Assembly (NCBI GenBank): GCA_047967505.1
Contig: CM106539.1
Length of the DNA stretch: 64,000 nucleotides
From: Dipteris shenzhenensis
Lineage: Eukaryota; Polypodiophyta; Polypodiopsida; Gleicheniales
Direction: 5' to 3' (one strand)
Numbering within the stretch: the first letter of the stretch is position 1; each line of letters begins with the position of its first letter. Below are positions 37,201-49,200 of the stretch, one piece after another. The notes under the pieces were generated by a model, which saw only the letters and a list, made by a program, of their open reading frames with translations, had not been told where the DNA came from and did not search any database. The position numbers and the translations under genes were made by a program.

Positions 37201-40200
37201 AATATTTTTATTCTCTGGTTGATCGGAGTCAACACTCTTGATTATGATTAAGAGGCTTTGACCAAGGGTTGAGACACCTTAATTACAGTCAAGTCTCTCC
37301 GACCGAAGTTGGCACAACTCTCCAACCGAAGTTGGCACATCTTGGTTAACCGTAGTTAACCCTCTTGGTATAAACCAAGTCTTCTTGACCGAGATCATGC
37401 TTACTTGACTGAAGTCAAGTATCTTTGACCGTAGTGAATTCTTTGACCAATAGAAATACTATTTTGACCATAATTAACCCAGATGGAAAAACTCTTTAAT
37501 TATGATCTAATAAATGGTCAACTGTACTTTGACTTAGGATATTTACATTGTGGTGACAGAGCCCCATCCTCCTCAGCCCACATCTTGTTTACCTCTTTCC
37601 TTGGTATCATGGGTTCACAGTGGAGGACATGGATATGACACACCATGTTCCACGTTTTCCGGTTACACTTCGCTTCCTAGGGAGTATCGAGCCATCCTCC
37701 CTTCCATTGGTCGGGCATTTGGCACAGTGCTCGAGTCCCCGCTAGAGTCGGCTGCCTCAGTTTTAGCAGATGATGGAGTCCCTAGGATCAGACTGGTGGT
37801 TGAGAGCCTAGAGTCCCTCCCAGAGTTGATCCTTCTCGAGACCCTTGAAGGAGGCACACATGCCAGAGGGTGGAGATTTTTGGGTTACTAGGCCAGTGTC
37901 TTCGGTGCATACAGATGGGTCACCTCGCCAGAGATTGCCCCCGTGGCCTCCCTCATGCGCCTCCCCTCCCCTCTCCGCAGAGTAGACAGAGTCAGTAGGT
38001 TCGAGCCCAACGGCCTCTCAAGAAGGAGTAGCAAGAGTCTCAGACCCCTTGTACCTCCTCAGAAAGGGACCGGACCCAAGTTAAAAAGAAAAAGAAAACA
38101 AGCAAGCAGGCCCGCAAGCGCCGCAAGTAGAGGGCCAATCGCAGAGAGAGGGACATGATTGACCGAGAGGCCCCGAAGGAGGAACAGCAAGAGCCACCTC
38201 CTCTAGCGGTAGGGCCACCGCCCATCTAGATGGTCCTCCAGCTTCGAAGGTTCAACCTTCGAATCCACCCTTGCAGTAGCAGCGAGCCCCAGGAGCTCTA
38301 GATGTGGCGATGGCGAAAGCCGCATACGCTAGCTCAGTGGGGGCTGCGGAGGAGCTGATCCAGAGCCCCAGGCACACAGCTATAGCGTCTCCGGGACTCG
38401 CAGGGCATCATGAACACTGACCCGTAGGAGATTCTGGACATGACCACGGGTTTCTACAGCCAGCTCTTTCAGACGGAGAGGATGACCCCAGCTGGTCTTG
38501 TGGCCCGGGAGCTAGTTTGGGATCATGTTCCGCCAGTAGTCTCACAGGACTTATGCAGCAGACTTGAGGAGCCTTTCATAGATGAGGAGCTCTGGGAGGC
38601 CCTCAAGGCTCTCCCGGCCCAGAAGTTCCCGGGTGAGGATGGCTTGACTCCGGCCTTCTTTCGGAACTTCTGGGAGATTATCTCCACTTCTTTCCGTTTA
38701 GCTTGCCAGGAGATTTTTGACACAGGCCTTCTCCCTCAGTCTTTGAGTAAGGGGTGGATTTGTTTGATCCCGAAAGGGGGAGATAGGTCAGACATTTGAT
38801 AGTGGAGGCCGATTACTCTGCTTGATACTGCATACAAGATCCTCGCCAAGGTCTTGAGTTTGCGGTTATGGCCCCATCTTATCGACATCATCCATGACAC
38901 ACAGATTGGGTTTGTCTAGGAGCGTAGCATCCTGGACAACATCTTCACATTCTGGGAGGCAGTGGATTGGTCCAGAGAGGAGTCAAAGCCTTTAGCCATC
39001 CTTCTCTTGGACTTTGAGAAGGCCTACGATAAGTTTCAGCGCTATATGCAGGGAGCTCTAGCCAGGTGCTTATTGGGGGACACACAGGTGAGGCCTTTCG
39101 TCTCTCTCGCTCAGTTCGCCAGGGTTGCCCACGCGCTCCCTTCCTCTTTTTGTTTGTTGCAGAGGCTTTGGGCTACTATTTGAAATCACAGGTGGCAGGT
39201 CTCATGGGGTTGAAGCTCCCAGTCAGACAGGAGGAGGAGTTGGTATATCGCCTCTTGGTGGTGCTTTCATAGAGGTTGCATTGGGCAGCTCCGTGGCACG
39301 AGGAACACTAGGATCCGAGTAGCTTGGCAGACAGTGATCATGCCGCAGGGATTGGGAGGCTTGGGTGTCATTGATCCGAAGATGCAAAGCAGGGCCCTTC
39401 TGGGCAAGTTGGTGGTTCATGGCCTCACCCCAAGTGCAGAGCCTTGGAAGCTCCTCTTACAGCGAGGGCTTCTGAGGAACACCCCACGCACTGGGGGATA
39501 GTGGCGGCCTTCACATCGATGGATCTTCTCAGAGGCTCCCCTTATGGGGAAGGGCTCCCCCTTGATGAGGAGTCCTCACACGGTATGGCAGAGACTGGCA
39601 GGGGGTGTCATCCGTGCCCCGCCCAGATGCAGAGAGGAGTTTGAGGGCCAGTTCCTTATGTGGCACCCAGAGATCAAAGATCAAGAGGGCCGTATTCTCG
39701 AACAACGGACTCACATTGGTTGGGCATAGTGGGATAGTGGTCTAGCAGGGTCCTTTGGCCATTGGAGGAGACTACCCCTAGCGCATCTGCGAGGGTAGGG
39801 CAGCGATGGGCGAGATTGACTTAGCCATTCTGGAGTCCTAGTGGGAAGGACTTCACGTTTGGAGAGACAGCAGATTGTTGGGATAGTTTTCCCGTACTGA
39901 TGTTCCCTTGTGGATGTTGATGCAGTGCGGCAGCACGCACCTTGGCTTCTTCCGTGTAGGACTTGTAGGCCTACTTCAGCCACTCACTGAGAGTGACCCT
40001 GAGATGGATGAGAGTCTTGATGGGATGATACACTGGTAGATGATCAGAGTGGTGGGACGTTTGGGGAAGGAGTGTCACATTGACCCTCACAGTATTTCAG
40101 AGCAGGACACCTCTAGATGGCGCCTTTGGCTGTGGGAGGGTAGACCCCTGAGGGAGGTCTAGTGGGATCCGAGAGAGTGGTTTTGACCCTCCAGGGGCGG

Positions 40201-43200
40201 CCTAGCTGAGCAGGTGGATGAGGTGCTCTTCTTTTCCTACACCACACGGATTGGCAGGAGGCTTCAGATGGACTTGTCGAGGTGGACCCCTTCGAGGGAG
40301 AGACATTGGGTGACCAGAGAGTGCCCCGGGATGTGCGCTCTAAGTTTTGGACGCGGTTGTGGTCCAGCTTGCGACCGAGGAAGCTCTCTTACTTCTTTAG
40401 GCTGGCCGCCCATGGAGGCTTGCCCATTGGACCGTGGTTGGAGCAGATGCGAGTGGACGGGCAGTGCCATTGTTGCTCCGATGGTGTCCTGGAGACTATC
40501 CCGCATTGCCTACGGAGCTGTCGTAGCACAGCGAGGATCTGGATGGGAGCGCTCAGGATCATGACACGTATGCAGAGTCTTCATAGAGACTACACCTGGG
40601 AGATGGTGGCTTGGTTGACAGAGGGAGGACACGTGTTTCAGATTGATGAGATCTCCCTAACCTATCGGATACAAGGGCACAGCATCCAGAGGATCGCACT
40701 CCACGAGGCAGTCCCCCCTGACAGTCTAGCTCCTCCTTCTTCTAAGGAGGACAGTGTTTGGGAGGTAGTAGCCAGCATCACGGCTTGGAACATTTGGGTG
40801 GCTCGCTGCAGTCTTGTGATAGGTGAGCACCCGATTCCACGTGCGGCTACCTTAGTTGCCATATGGCAGGATATTATCTACACTCTACGGTCCACGTGGG
40901 AGCGCGGGACTCCAGGCTCCAGGGCGACTATCGAGAGGCATGCTCCTTTCTGCAAGGCTTGGCCTGCAGGTGTAATCTTACCCGTAAAAGACAGCAAAGA
41001 TACTCTCATTTGCTCTCCCTCTCTCAACAGATACACTAGGGCCCAGGACAATCGTTGGGCTGGACCCTCCCAAAGGTTTTTATTACTTGAGAGAAAACTG
41101 AGTACATGAGTTCAGCGTGGAAGCTGTTCATATCCAATTCAAACGTAAAATGAATCATTACATGAGCTCTTAGGCTCCCTTTCTTGGCAACAAGCCACTT
41201 GTCAAATTCTACATTACTCTCCTAATTACATGCCACTAAGGGCAACTCTGGAGTCTTCGAAGCACTTGGTCAGGCGAACCGCCTCCTAGACTCTTGTTAG
41301 GCTCCCGTAGCGCTTAGGAAAATAACTCTTCCTAGTATCTGTAACAATTAATTAAAGCGCATCACCATGGCACCCATTAATTGTTAGCGCTTTGCATGCA
41401 AATAACACACTGTGGTTTAATTCTAGTCACGATGGGCGTCCCTACTGAACACGTGTGCACACATAACAAATATAAAAAAAATATATTTATTCTCTGGTTG
41501 ACCGAAGTCAACACTCTTGATTATAATTAAGAGGCTTTGACCAAGGCTTGAGGCGCCTTAATTATAGTCAAGTCCTCCAACCAAAGTTGGCACAACTCTC
41601 CAACCGAAGTTGGCACATCTTGGTTAACTGTAGTTAACCCTCTTGGCGCATGCCAAGTCTTGTTGATTGAAGTCAACACTCTTTGACCGTAGCCAACTCT
41701 GTGGTTCTCTGGTTAACCGTAGTTAATCCTCTTGGTAATAAACCAAGTCTCCCCGACCGAAGTCAGGTTTACTTGACTAGAGTCAAGTATCTTTGACTGT
41801 AGTTAATTCTTTGACCATAATCAACATAGATGGAAAACTGTTTCATTATGATTAAATAAATGATCAACTGTACTTTGACTTAGGATATTTAAGTCTTCTA
41901 GTAGAAATAACTTTTCTTGGACTTTGCCATCCATCAATTGGAGGTTTCTGTCCTTTTGTTGAGGGTTGAATAGTAGGAAGTGAATGTGAAGAAACATTCC
42001 CATTTGAAACCACTGGAGCTTTGCCTTTATCCTGAATTCCAGAAAGCTGTCTACTGCCTTTGTTTTTATTTGCAATAGAAGTAGGAGCATCCTTGGTAGG
42101 CATTTGAACCGGTAAAACAGCAGGAGGCATTTTATGCTGATTCATTGGACACTGTGAAGCCATGTGTCCAAATTTTTTGCAGTCAAAACAAGCCCCTGCA
42201 AATAATCCCCATTTCAGTTTGTAAAAGGCACTTCCCATGTCCACATTATTCACCGTGACTGAATAAGAGTCCGGTGTGGGATTATCAGTATCCCAAAGAA
42301 TGCAAAATCGATTTGAATTGCCATTAGGCCGCGGTGGGCAGACCACTTTGCCTAAAGAAGCTGCAATTTTAGGCAAGAGTGAGGCCATGCATTGTGGGAA
42401 ATCTACAACTTCAACCCAGACCGGGCATCTATGTCGGATTAAAGCCTGATAATCCCTTGTGGAAGACCATGGCAATACATGCACCATTTGTTGCCCAAAA
42501 AAAAGAGGCGAATGTTCCAAAAGCATTTGTCTGTGTAGCTCATCCACCATAATAACCTCAAAAAAACCCCTGGCTGCATTGTGGTGACATCCCCTCGGCT
42601 TCTATTCAGTTGACCTCAACTGAAAAGCTTCCTTGTAAACATCCAACAGCTGTGGATGATCGGACAACATGTCTTCATCCATCCACTTGGCATCCAATGC
42701 CGTATAATTCTTGAATTTTACAAGATAACTGTAAAACTCTTTGCCCTGAGGGCCTTTGCGTACAGTATGGCACACAATCTGCTCTAGCTGAAGGACCTCT
42801 TCCAGCTCATCTACTTCTGGTGGATCCTCTGATACTGGCTCTGTAGGCTCTGGCCCTTGGAATTTCTTTAGAAGACTCACATGGAATGCATTGTGAATCC
42901 TCCAATGCTCTAGCAATGCTAACCTGTATGCAACTTCATTTATTCTCTCTGTAACCCTGAAAGGGCCATAGTACCTAGGAGATAACTTTACATACACTTT
43001 CTGTTTGCCTTTAAACTTACGGAGCCTAGCTTTCTCGAACTTCAAAAGTACCCAATCCCCTTCCTTGAGATCTAACTGTCTCCTATGCTTATCTGCAGCT
43101 CTTTTATGTTTCTCTTGAGACCTTTCAATTGTTGTCCGGACTTGGCTATAAGCTGTCTGGAGGTCTCTCACAAACTGATCAGCTGCAAATATTTCGTCCT

Positions 43201-46200
43201 TGGTCCTCAGGATAGGTGGCAGAATCACCTTTCCATAGATGACCTCAAAGGGGGCTTTCCGTGTAGAGCTGTGTACTGTATTATTGTAAGCAAACTCTAC
43301 CAATGGTAGGTGCTTTTCCCAGTCTGAACCTTGGTCACCCACGTAGCATTTCAGCATATCCAATGCTGTAGAATTTGCTACTTCACTTTGACCATCTGTC
43401 TGGGGATGGAAAGAAGAAGAAAAATTCAGATTCGTTCCCATGTTATCAAATAAAGCTCTCCAGAAGAGACTGGTCATTCTGGGATCTCGATCAGTGACAA
43501 TGGACTTAGGCATACCATGATACTTAAAGATTTGTGCCATGAAAAGCTTAGCCATATGATCTGCCTTTATGGTTTTGTGAACCGGAATGAAATGAGCTTG
43601 CTTGCTGAATCTATCAATGATAGTCCAAATCCCATCATTCCTTGACTTTGATCTTGGCAAATAAAAAATAAAGTCCATTGTAATACTTTTCCACGGTGCC
43701 TGAGGCACGGGAAGAGGCATAAGTAGGCCAGGTGCCTTCCGTCTATCATACTTCACTTTCTGACACGTAAGGCATTCAATAACAAACTGATGTATATCTT
43801 TCCGCATCCCTGGCCAAAAGAAATACCTTTCTAGTGCTAGAGTTGTTGCTGTAATTCCTCTATGTCCAGCATAGGGAGGTGCATGGCATTTCTCCAAAAT
43901 CTTTTTCCTCATCTTCTGAGTGATGCATAGGCAGTCATCTTTCACTAGATACCCATCTTTCAGGGGAATAGTGACTGGTGGACTGCCCCTCTTGCATTTG
44001 CTGTAAAATCTCGCCAAAATCTGCATCATTAGCATATTGCTCCCTCATGCCTTCCAGGTCCTAATGATAAGCAATATTCACATTGTTGACCTGGGGACTT
44101 CGGGACAAGGCATCTACCACTGTGTTCCGAATTCTTGGGGTATGGACAATCTGAAAATGATACATCGACAGCATATTTGCCCATTTCATATGCTTGTCGG
44201 AAAGTTTTGTCTGAGTTAGAAAATTGTAGGCCATCTTCTGATGGTTCTAGTGATGCCCTATAGGCCATGGTATGTGTCTTGTAGGCATAAGTGTATGCAC
44301 TTGTAGTGTTAGTGCCTTTTAGGCCACATAGGACACTTAGTCCTATGTGTCACCTAGGACACTTAGTCCTAGGTCTAGGTACAAGTACCTTGTACTTAGA
44401 TCTTTCATTATCTAAGTTTTGACGTGACGGCGTTTCTCATCGACCTTTGTACTTTGTACCTTGTACGTGCTCCTTTCAGTCTCATTGACCCTTCAGTGGA
44501 TCAGAGCGCTACTGGACCTGTTCCCCTGCCTCCGGATCTGCATCGCTCACAGCTTTCAACAGCTTGCGCTCCATCCGTACAATCCGTACGACTGTATGGA
44601 CTTCCGTACGGATCACGTACAGGTCCGGAGTCCTGCCGCCCAGCTATGTCGCTAGCTGTTTTGCCCGTCGCATCTTCTTACGTACCAACTGCGCCGCACA
44701 ACTGTACGGTTCCGTACCTGTTCAGCATCGCCATCGTACTTACGTACCTACGTTAAGTACTTTGCCGTACTGCCTTCCGTACATGCGTTCCATACTTCCG
44801 CCGTACGGAACAAGTATCTGCTACAGCCGAACGCTCTTCTCCGTACAAGTGTACTTGCACCGCACTTGCTTAGGTCAGGTTCATCTGCTCCGTACGTTCT
44901 TCCGTACGGTTTCACATGCAGATCAGCCGTCAGCAACTTGTACCTGCATTCCGTACACATGTACTTCAGAACAGCTGACCGTACAGCTTGTACCTGCTTC
45001 GAGTGCTCTGTACAATTTCGCACGTGCGAATCTACTACCAGTGGTATCTACAGACATTTGTAATTTGGGGCTTTTGCAGGACATTGGCAAATTTGGGGCT
45101 TTCAGTTCTTTTCACCTCCTTTGGTTGCAATTTCTTGCAAGAATATTGGAGTTTTGGGATTTGGTATGCAATTTCTTGTTTAGATTGCAGTACATTGGGT
45201 CAGATTGCAGGACATTAAGTTACATTTGCAGGACATTGAGTCAGATTTGCATACATTGGGTCACATTTGCAAAAATTTCAGTAAAATTTGGGGCTTTTCT
45301 ACATTTGCCCTCTTTTTGGCCTATTTGCCCTCATTAAATTTGGGGCTTTTGCCAGATTTGCTGTTTTTGCAGTGAACATTGCTTGTCATAGTCACATTTG
45401 GGTCAGATCTGCATTTGCCCTTTGATCTGGGTCAGAAATTTGCAGATATTTGCTGTCATTTTCGGACAGCCAGCTTTTTGCAATGATAGCCTTGAGGCTT
45501 TTCGGTTTTCAGGTCTTTTTCAGGGTATCACATTTGCTATGGCTGGGAACAATCAAGATTTATTTGGAGTTCTTTGTGAAGATGATAAGTTGGATGGCAC
45601 CAACTATTCGATGTGGTCTTATCTCATGAAACATATTCTTGTTGCAAATCATTTGTGGAATATTGTTTCTGGGGCTGATCTGAGGCCAGCCGATGCTACA
45701 GTGGTTGCCTCTATTGCTGGTCCTTTTGCAGGGGGTACTCCTCCAGATGCCTCTTCCTCTAGCACTGTTGCTGCTGCTCTTCCAACTCAAGAACAGTCAA
45801 GATGGGATGCAAGAGATGCAAATGCACATTCATGCATTGCTTTATCATGCAAGAGAATCATTATTCCACACATCCGGTCTTGCAGGACAGCAAAGGATGC
45901 TTGGGATAAATTGGCTTCTCTCTATCAGATTCGCAATGAAGCTCGTGTTGCATATTTGAGAAGGCAATTACAGGAAGTCAGTATGAATGAAGGTGAGTCA
46001 ATGGATGCATACTTGACAAAGGTCAAGGACCTCGTGGAACAGCTTGCCTACATTGATGAGGTGGTGCCAAATTCACAGCTTGCTAGTACCACATTGAATG
46101 TACTGCCAGATACATATCAAGGGTTTGCTACAACCCTTCGATTAGTGGCCATGGGTAATCCAGACCACTATTCTTTTGATCAGCTAGTTACTTTGCTTTT

Positions 46201-49200
46201 GCAGGAAGAGCAAAGTAGAGCTAACAGACAAGCCATTATTCCTGATCATGCATTTGCTTCACAGCAGACAGGGAGAGGCAAGGCTTCCAAGCCTATGGGC
46301 AAGCCAAAATCTGCGCATAGCAGCTGCAATTCCTCCCATGCATCTAAAAATACAGCAGATAAGGCAAAGAAGAAAAGATGCAACTATTGTCGCAAGCCTG
46401 GACATGACATTTCAGAATGCAGGAAGCGCATTGCTTCAGAGAAAAAGAAAGCAGGATTGACAGTTAATGCCTCTCATGCTATTGAATCCCATGAGCTAGA
46501 AGATGCTTCACATGCACATGCTCTTCAGGATGATTGGGCATGGGCTGTCCATTGCGCATTTGATCCATCCAAAGCTGATGCATTCTTTATTGCTAATGAT
46601 GCTCAGTCCTGGTACTTTGATAGTGGTGCTTCCAAGCATGTCACTTCTTGCAGACAGTTGTTTCATTCTTTAGCTGATGCACCTCGAGGGGGGACTGTTA
46701 CATGTGCTAATAATGCTTCATATGCTGTAAAAGGAGTTGGAGATGTGCAGCTCACATCCATTTCAAGCCATCTTGTCACTCTGACAAATGTTCTTTTTGT
46801 GCCTGGCATTGAAGTCAACTTGATTTCAATTTCAGCAATTGCTACTTCAGGTTTCAGAGTAATTTTTGATGGCTACAGATGTCTAGTTTATGATCTTCGT
46901 GATGATAATGCCATAGTTCTCACTGGCACTTTGCAAAAAGGGCTTTATCACCTTGATCATCATTCAGCTGCACTTTCTATTGAAGCATTGGCTATTTCAG
47001 ATTCACAGCTTGCTGAAAGTCATCTTTGGCATGAGAGAATGGGCCATCTCAGCTCTTGCAAAGCTACATTCACAACAGATGGCAACTGATGTACCTCAAA
47101 CTCACACAGTTTCCAAACATGTGTGTGAGGGTTGTCTTTTGGGTAAGATGCATCGATTTCCTTTTCAAAAGAATTGTCCAAAACTCTCACAAAGGAAATT
47201 GCAGCTAGTACACAGTGATGTCTGTGGCCCAATGAGGACAAATGCCATTGAAGGGTATAAGTATTTCATGACTCTCATTGATGATTTCACAAGATATTGC
47301 TGGGTATATCCTTTAAAGGCCAAATCTGAAGTTTTCTTATGCTTTCAGAGATGGCTGAATATGGTTGAGAATGAATCAGGATGCAAACTTGTCACCCTCA
47401 ACACAGATAGGGGGGGAGAGTATATGTCAAAGGAGTTTGATGAATTTCTGTCCTCACGGGGCATTATTCACTCATGCACTACTCCTTACACTCCTCAGCA
47501 GAATCCAGTTTCTGAAAGGAAAAACAGGTCCACAATGGAGATGGCCAGATGCATGCTTAAGGCTAAGTCTTTGCCCAATAAATTTTTACTTGATGCAATA
47601 ATGTGTGCCAACTATGTACTGAATAGATCACCTACACGGGCATTGAAGACTATTACACCTTATGAAGCATGGAAAGGCAGGAAGCCTTCACTTTCACACA
47701 AGAGAGTTTTTGGGTCTCTTGCATATGTTCATGTACCATCTCAGCTGAGACATAAGCTTGATGACAAGGCAATCAAATGCATATTTATTGGTTACAGCCA
47801 GGAGAGCAGAGGGTATCGGTTATATCAACCAAATACTGGGAAGATTATTGTCAGTAGAGATGTAATCTTTGCTGAACATTCAGCTTTTCCTCTTGTGGAC
47901 TGCAAAGCAAAGCCAGATGTTGACATGTTTGATGCCTTTGAATCTTGGTTACCTCTGCCATCATCAGAAGAGGATTTTGACCAGCAACATGAGCCTCCTA
48001 CAGGCCCTCCACCAAACAATAATCAGCCACTACCTCATGCTGATTTGCAGGTTTCTCTTCCAGGACAAAATGATTCCATTATTCATGATGCAGTCATTGA
48101 AGAAAGAGCTGTCAATAGACAGCAAAAACAAGTTCCCAGATGGCTTCTTGATACATTGAGGAACAGCAAACAAGATCAGCCTTTTGCTGCCCGGACAAGA
48201 TCAGGGAATAGACAGCATGGTCACTTTCTTGAGTTTGCACTCCTTGCTACAGCTTGCAATGAAGAGCCTCTGTGCCTATCACCATAGCGTAGCCTCCTCG
48301 AGCGCTATCGCCTTCACCAGGGTATGCAAATTGACACAGGAAGCCAAAGATCACCTCGAGCATTCACGCGATACCCAGGCAGCTACTTCGCTCGTTGGCA
48401 ATTTAATCGCTTCCATTTGCTTTGACTCTCCGTCAGAGGCGTCCTTATGCCGTCATGGTCATGAAGCCCCATGCCTACCAGCCAGCACCCCTTGTGCCCA
48501 CGCCATCACCAGCGTATCTTGCCTCGGGTCACCATACGCTTTGCCTTAGTTCACGCCTTGCTATTGGATCGTCACAGCCTAAGGAGGCCATGAACCTTGG
48601 CTCTGATACCAATGTAATCTTACCCGTAAAAGACAACAAAGATACTCTCATTTGCTCTCCCTCTCTCCCTCTCTCAACAGATACACTAGGGCCCAGGACA
48701 ATCGTCGGGCTGGACCCCCCCGAAGGTTTTTATTACTTGAGAGTAAATTGAGTACATGAGTTCAGCGTGGAAGCTGTTCATATCCAATTCAAATGTAAAA
48801 TGAATCATTACATGAGCTCTTAGGCTCCCTTTCTTGGCAACAAGCCACTTGTCAAATTCTACATTACTTTCCTAATTACATGCCACTAAGGGCAACTATG
48901 GAGTCTTCTAAGCACTTGGTCAGGCGAACCGCCTCCTAGACTCTTGTTATGCTCCCGTAGCGCTTAGAAAAATAACTCTTCCTAGTACCTGTAACAATTA
49001 ATTAAAGCGCACCACCATGGCACCCATTAATTGTTAGCGCTTTGCATGCAAATAACACACTGTGGACTAATTCTAGTCACGGTGGGCGTCCCCATTGAAC
49101 ACATGTGCACACATAACCCAAAAAAAAAAAAAATATTCTCTGGTTGACCGAAGTCAACACTCTTGATTATAATTAAGAGGCTTTGACCAAGGGTCGAGGC

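Larger units (their letters stand above)
32934..37558 (-). mobile_element. G2: truncated Ty3/gypsy element, gag and protease deleted
   Basis: The right (5') LTR is complete, 36684-37558. The left LTR keeps only 32934-33495. The PBS at 36670-36682 (TGGTATGAGAGCC on minus) differs by one base from that of G3. Inside, RT, RNase H, integrase and a chromodomain-like end are read on the minus strand, but only about 370 bp separate RT from the PBS. It is of the same family as G3: the LTRs and pol are nearly alike in sequence and order. Confidence 0.85.
37559..40970 (+). mobile_element. L1-2: degraded L1-type LINE (5' part), split by G3
   Basis: In order on +: ORF1 gag-like domain (about 37590-37880; [16 protein letters not shown]), zinc knuckle [14 protein letters not shown] at about 37890-37935, RT N-part (38440-39180), post-RT region (39310-39730) and RNase H-less C-terminal zf-RVT domain (40282-40970). 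The AP endonuclease between knuckle and RT is missing, and the RT region lacks a YxDD box. Removal of G3 and one GCAGG joins 40970 to 49573. Confidence 0.8.

Noticed and set aside
29485-37860. L1-1 and L1-2 as one LINE split by copia and G2
   Set aside because: Both contain the same ORF1 domain (30350-30580 and 37590-37860), so they are two copies.
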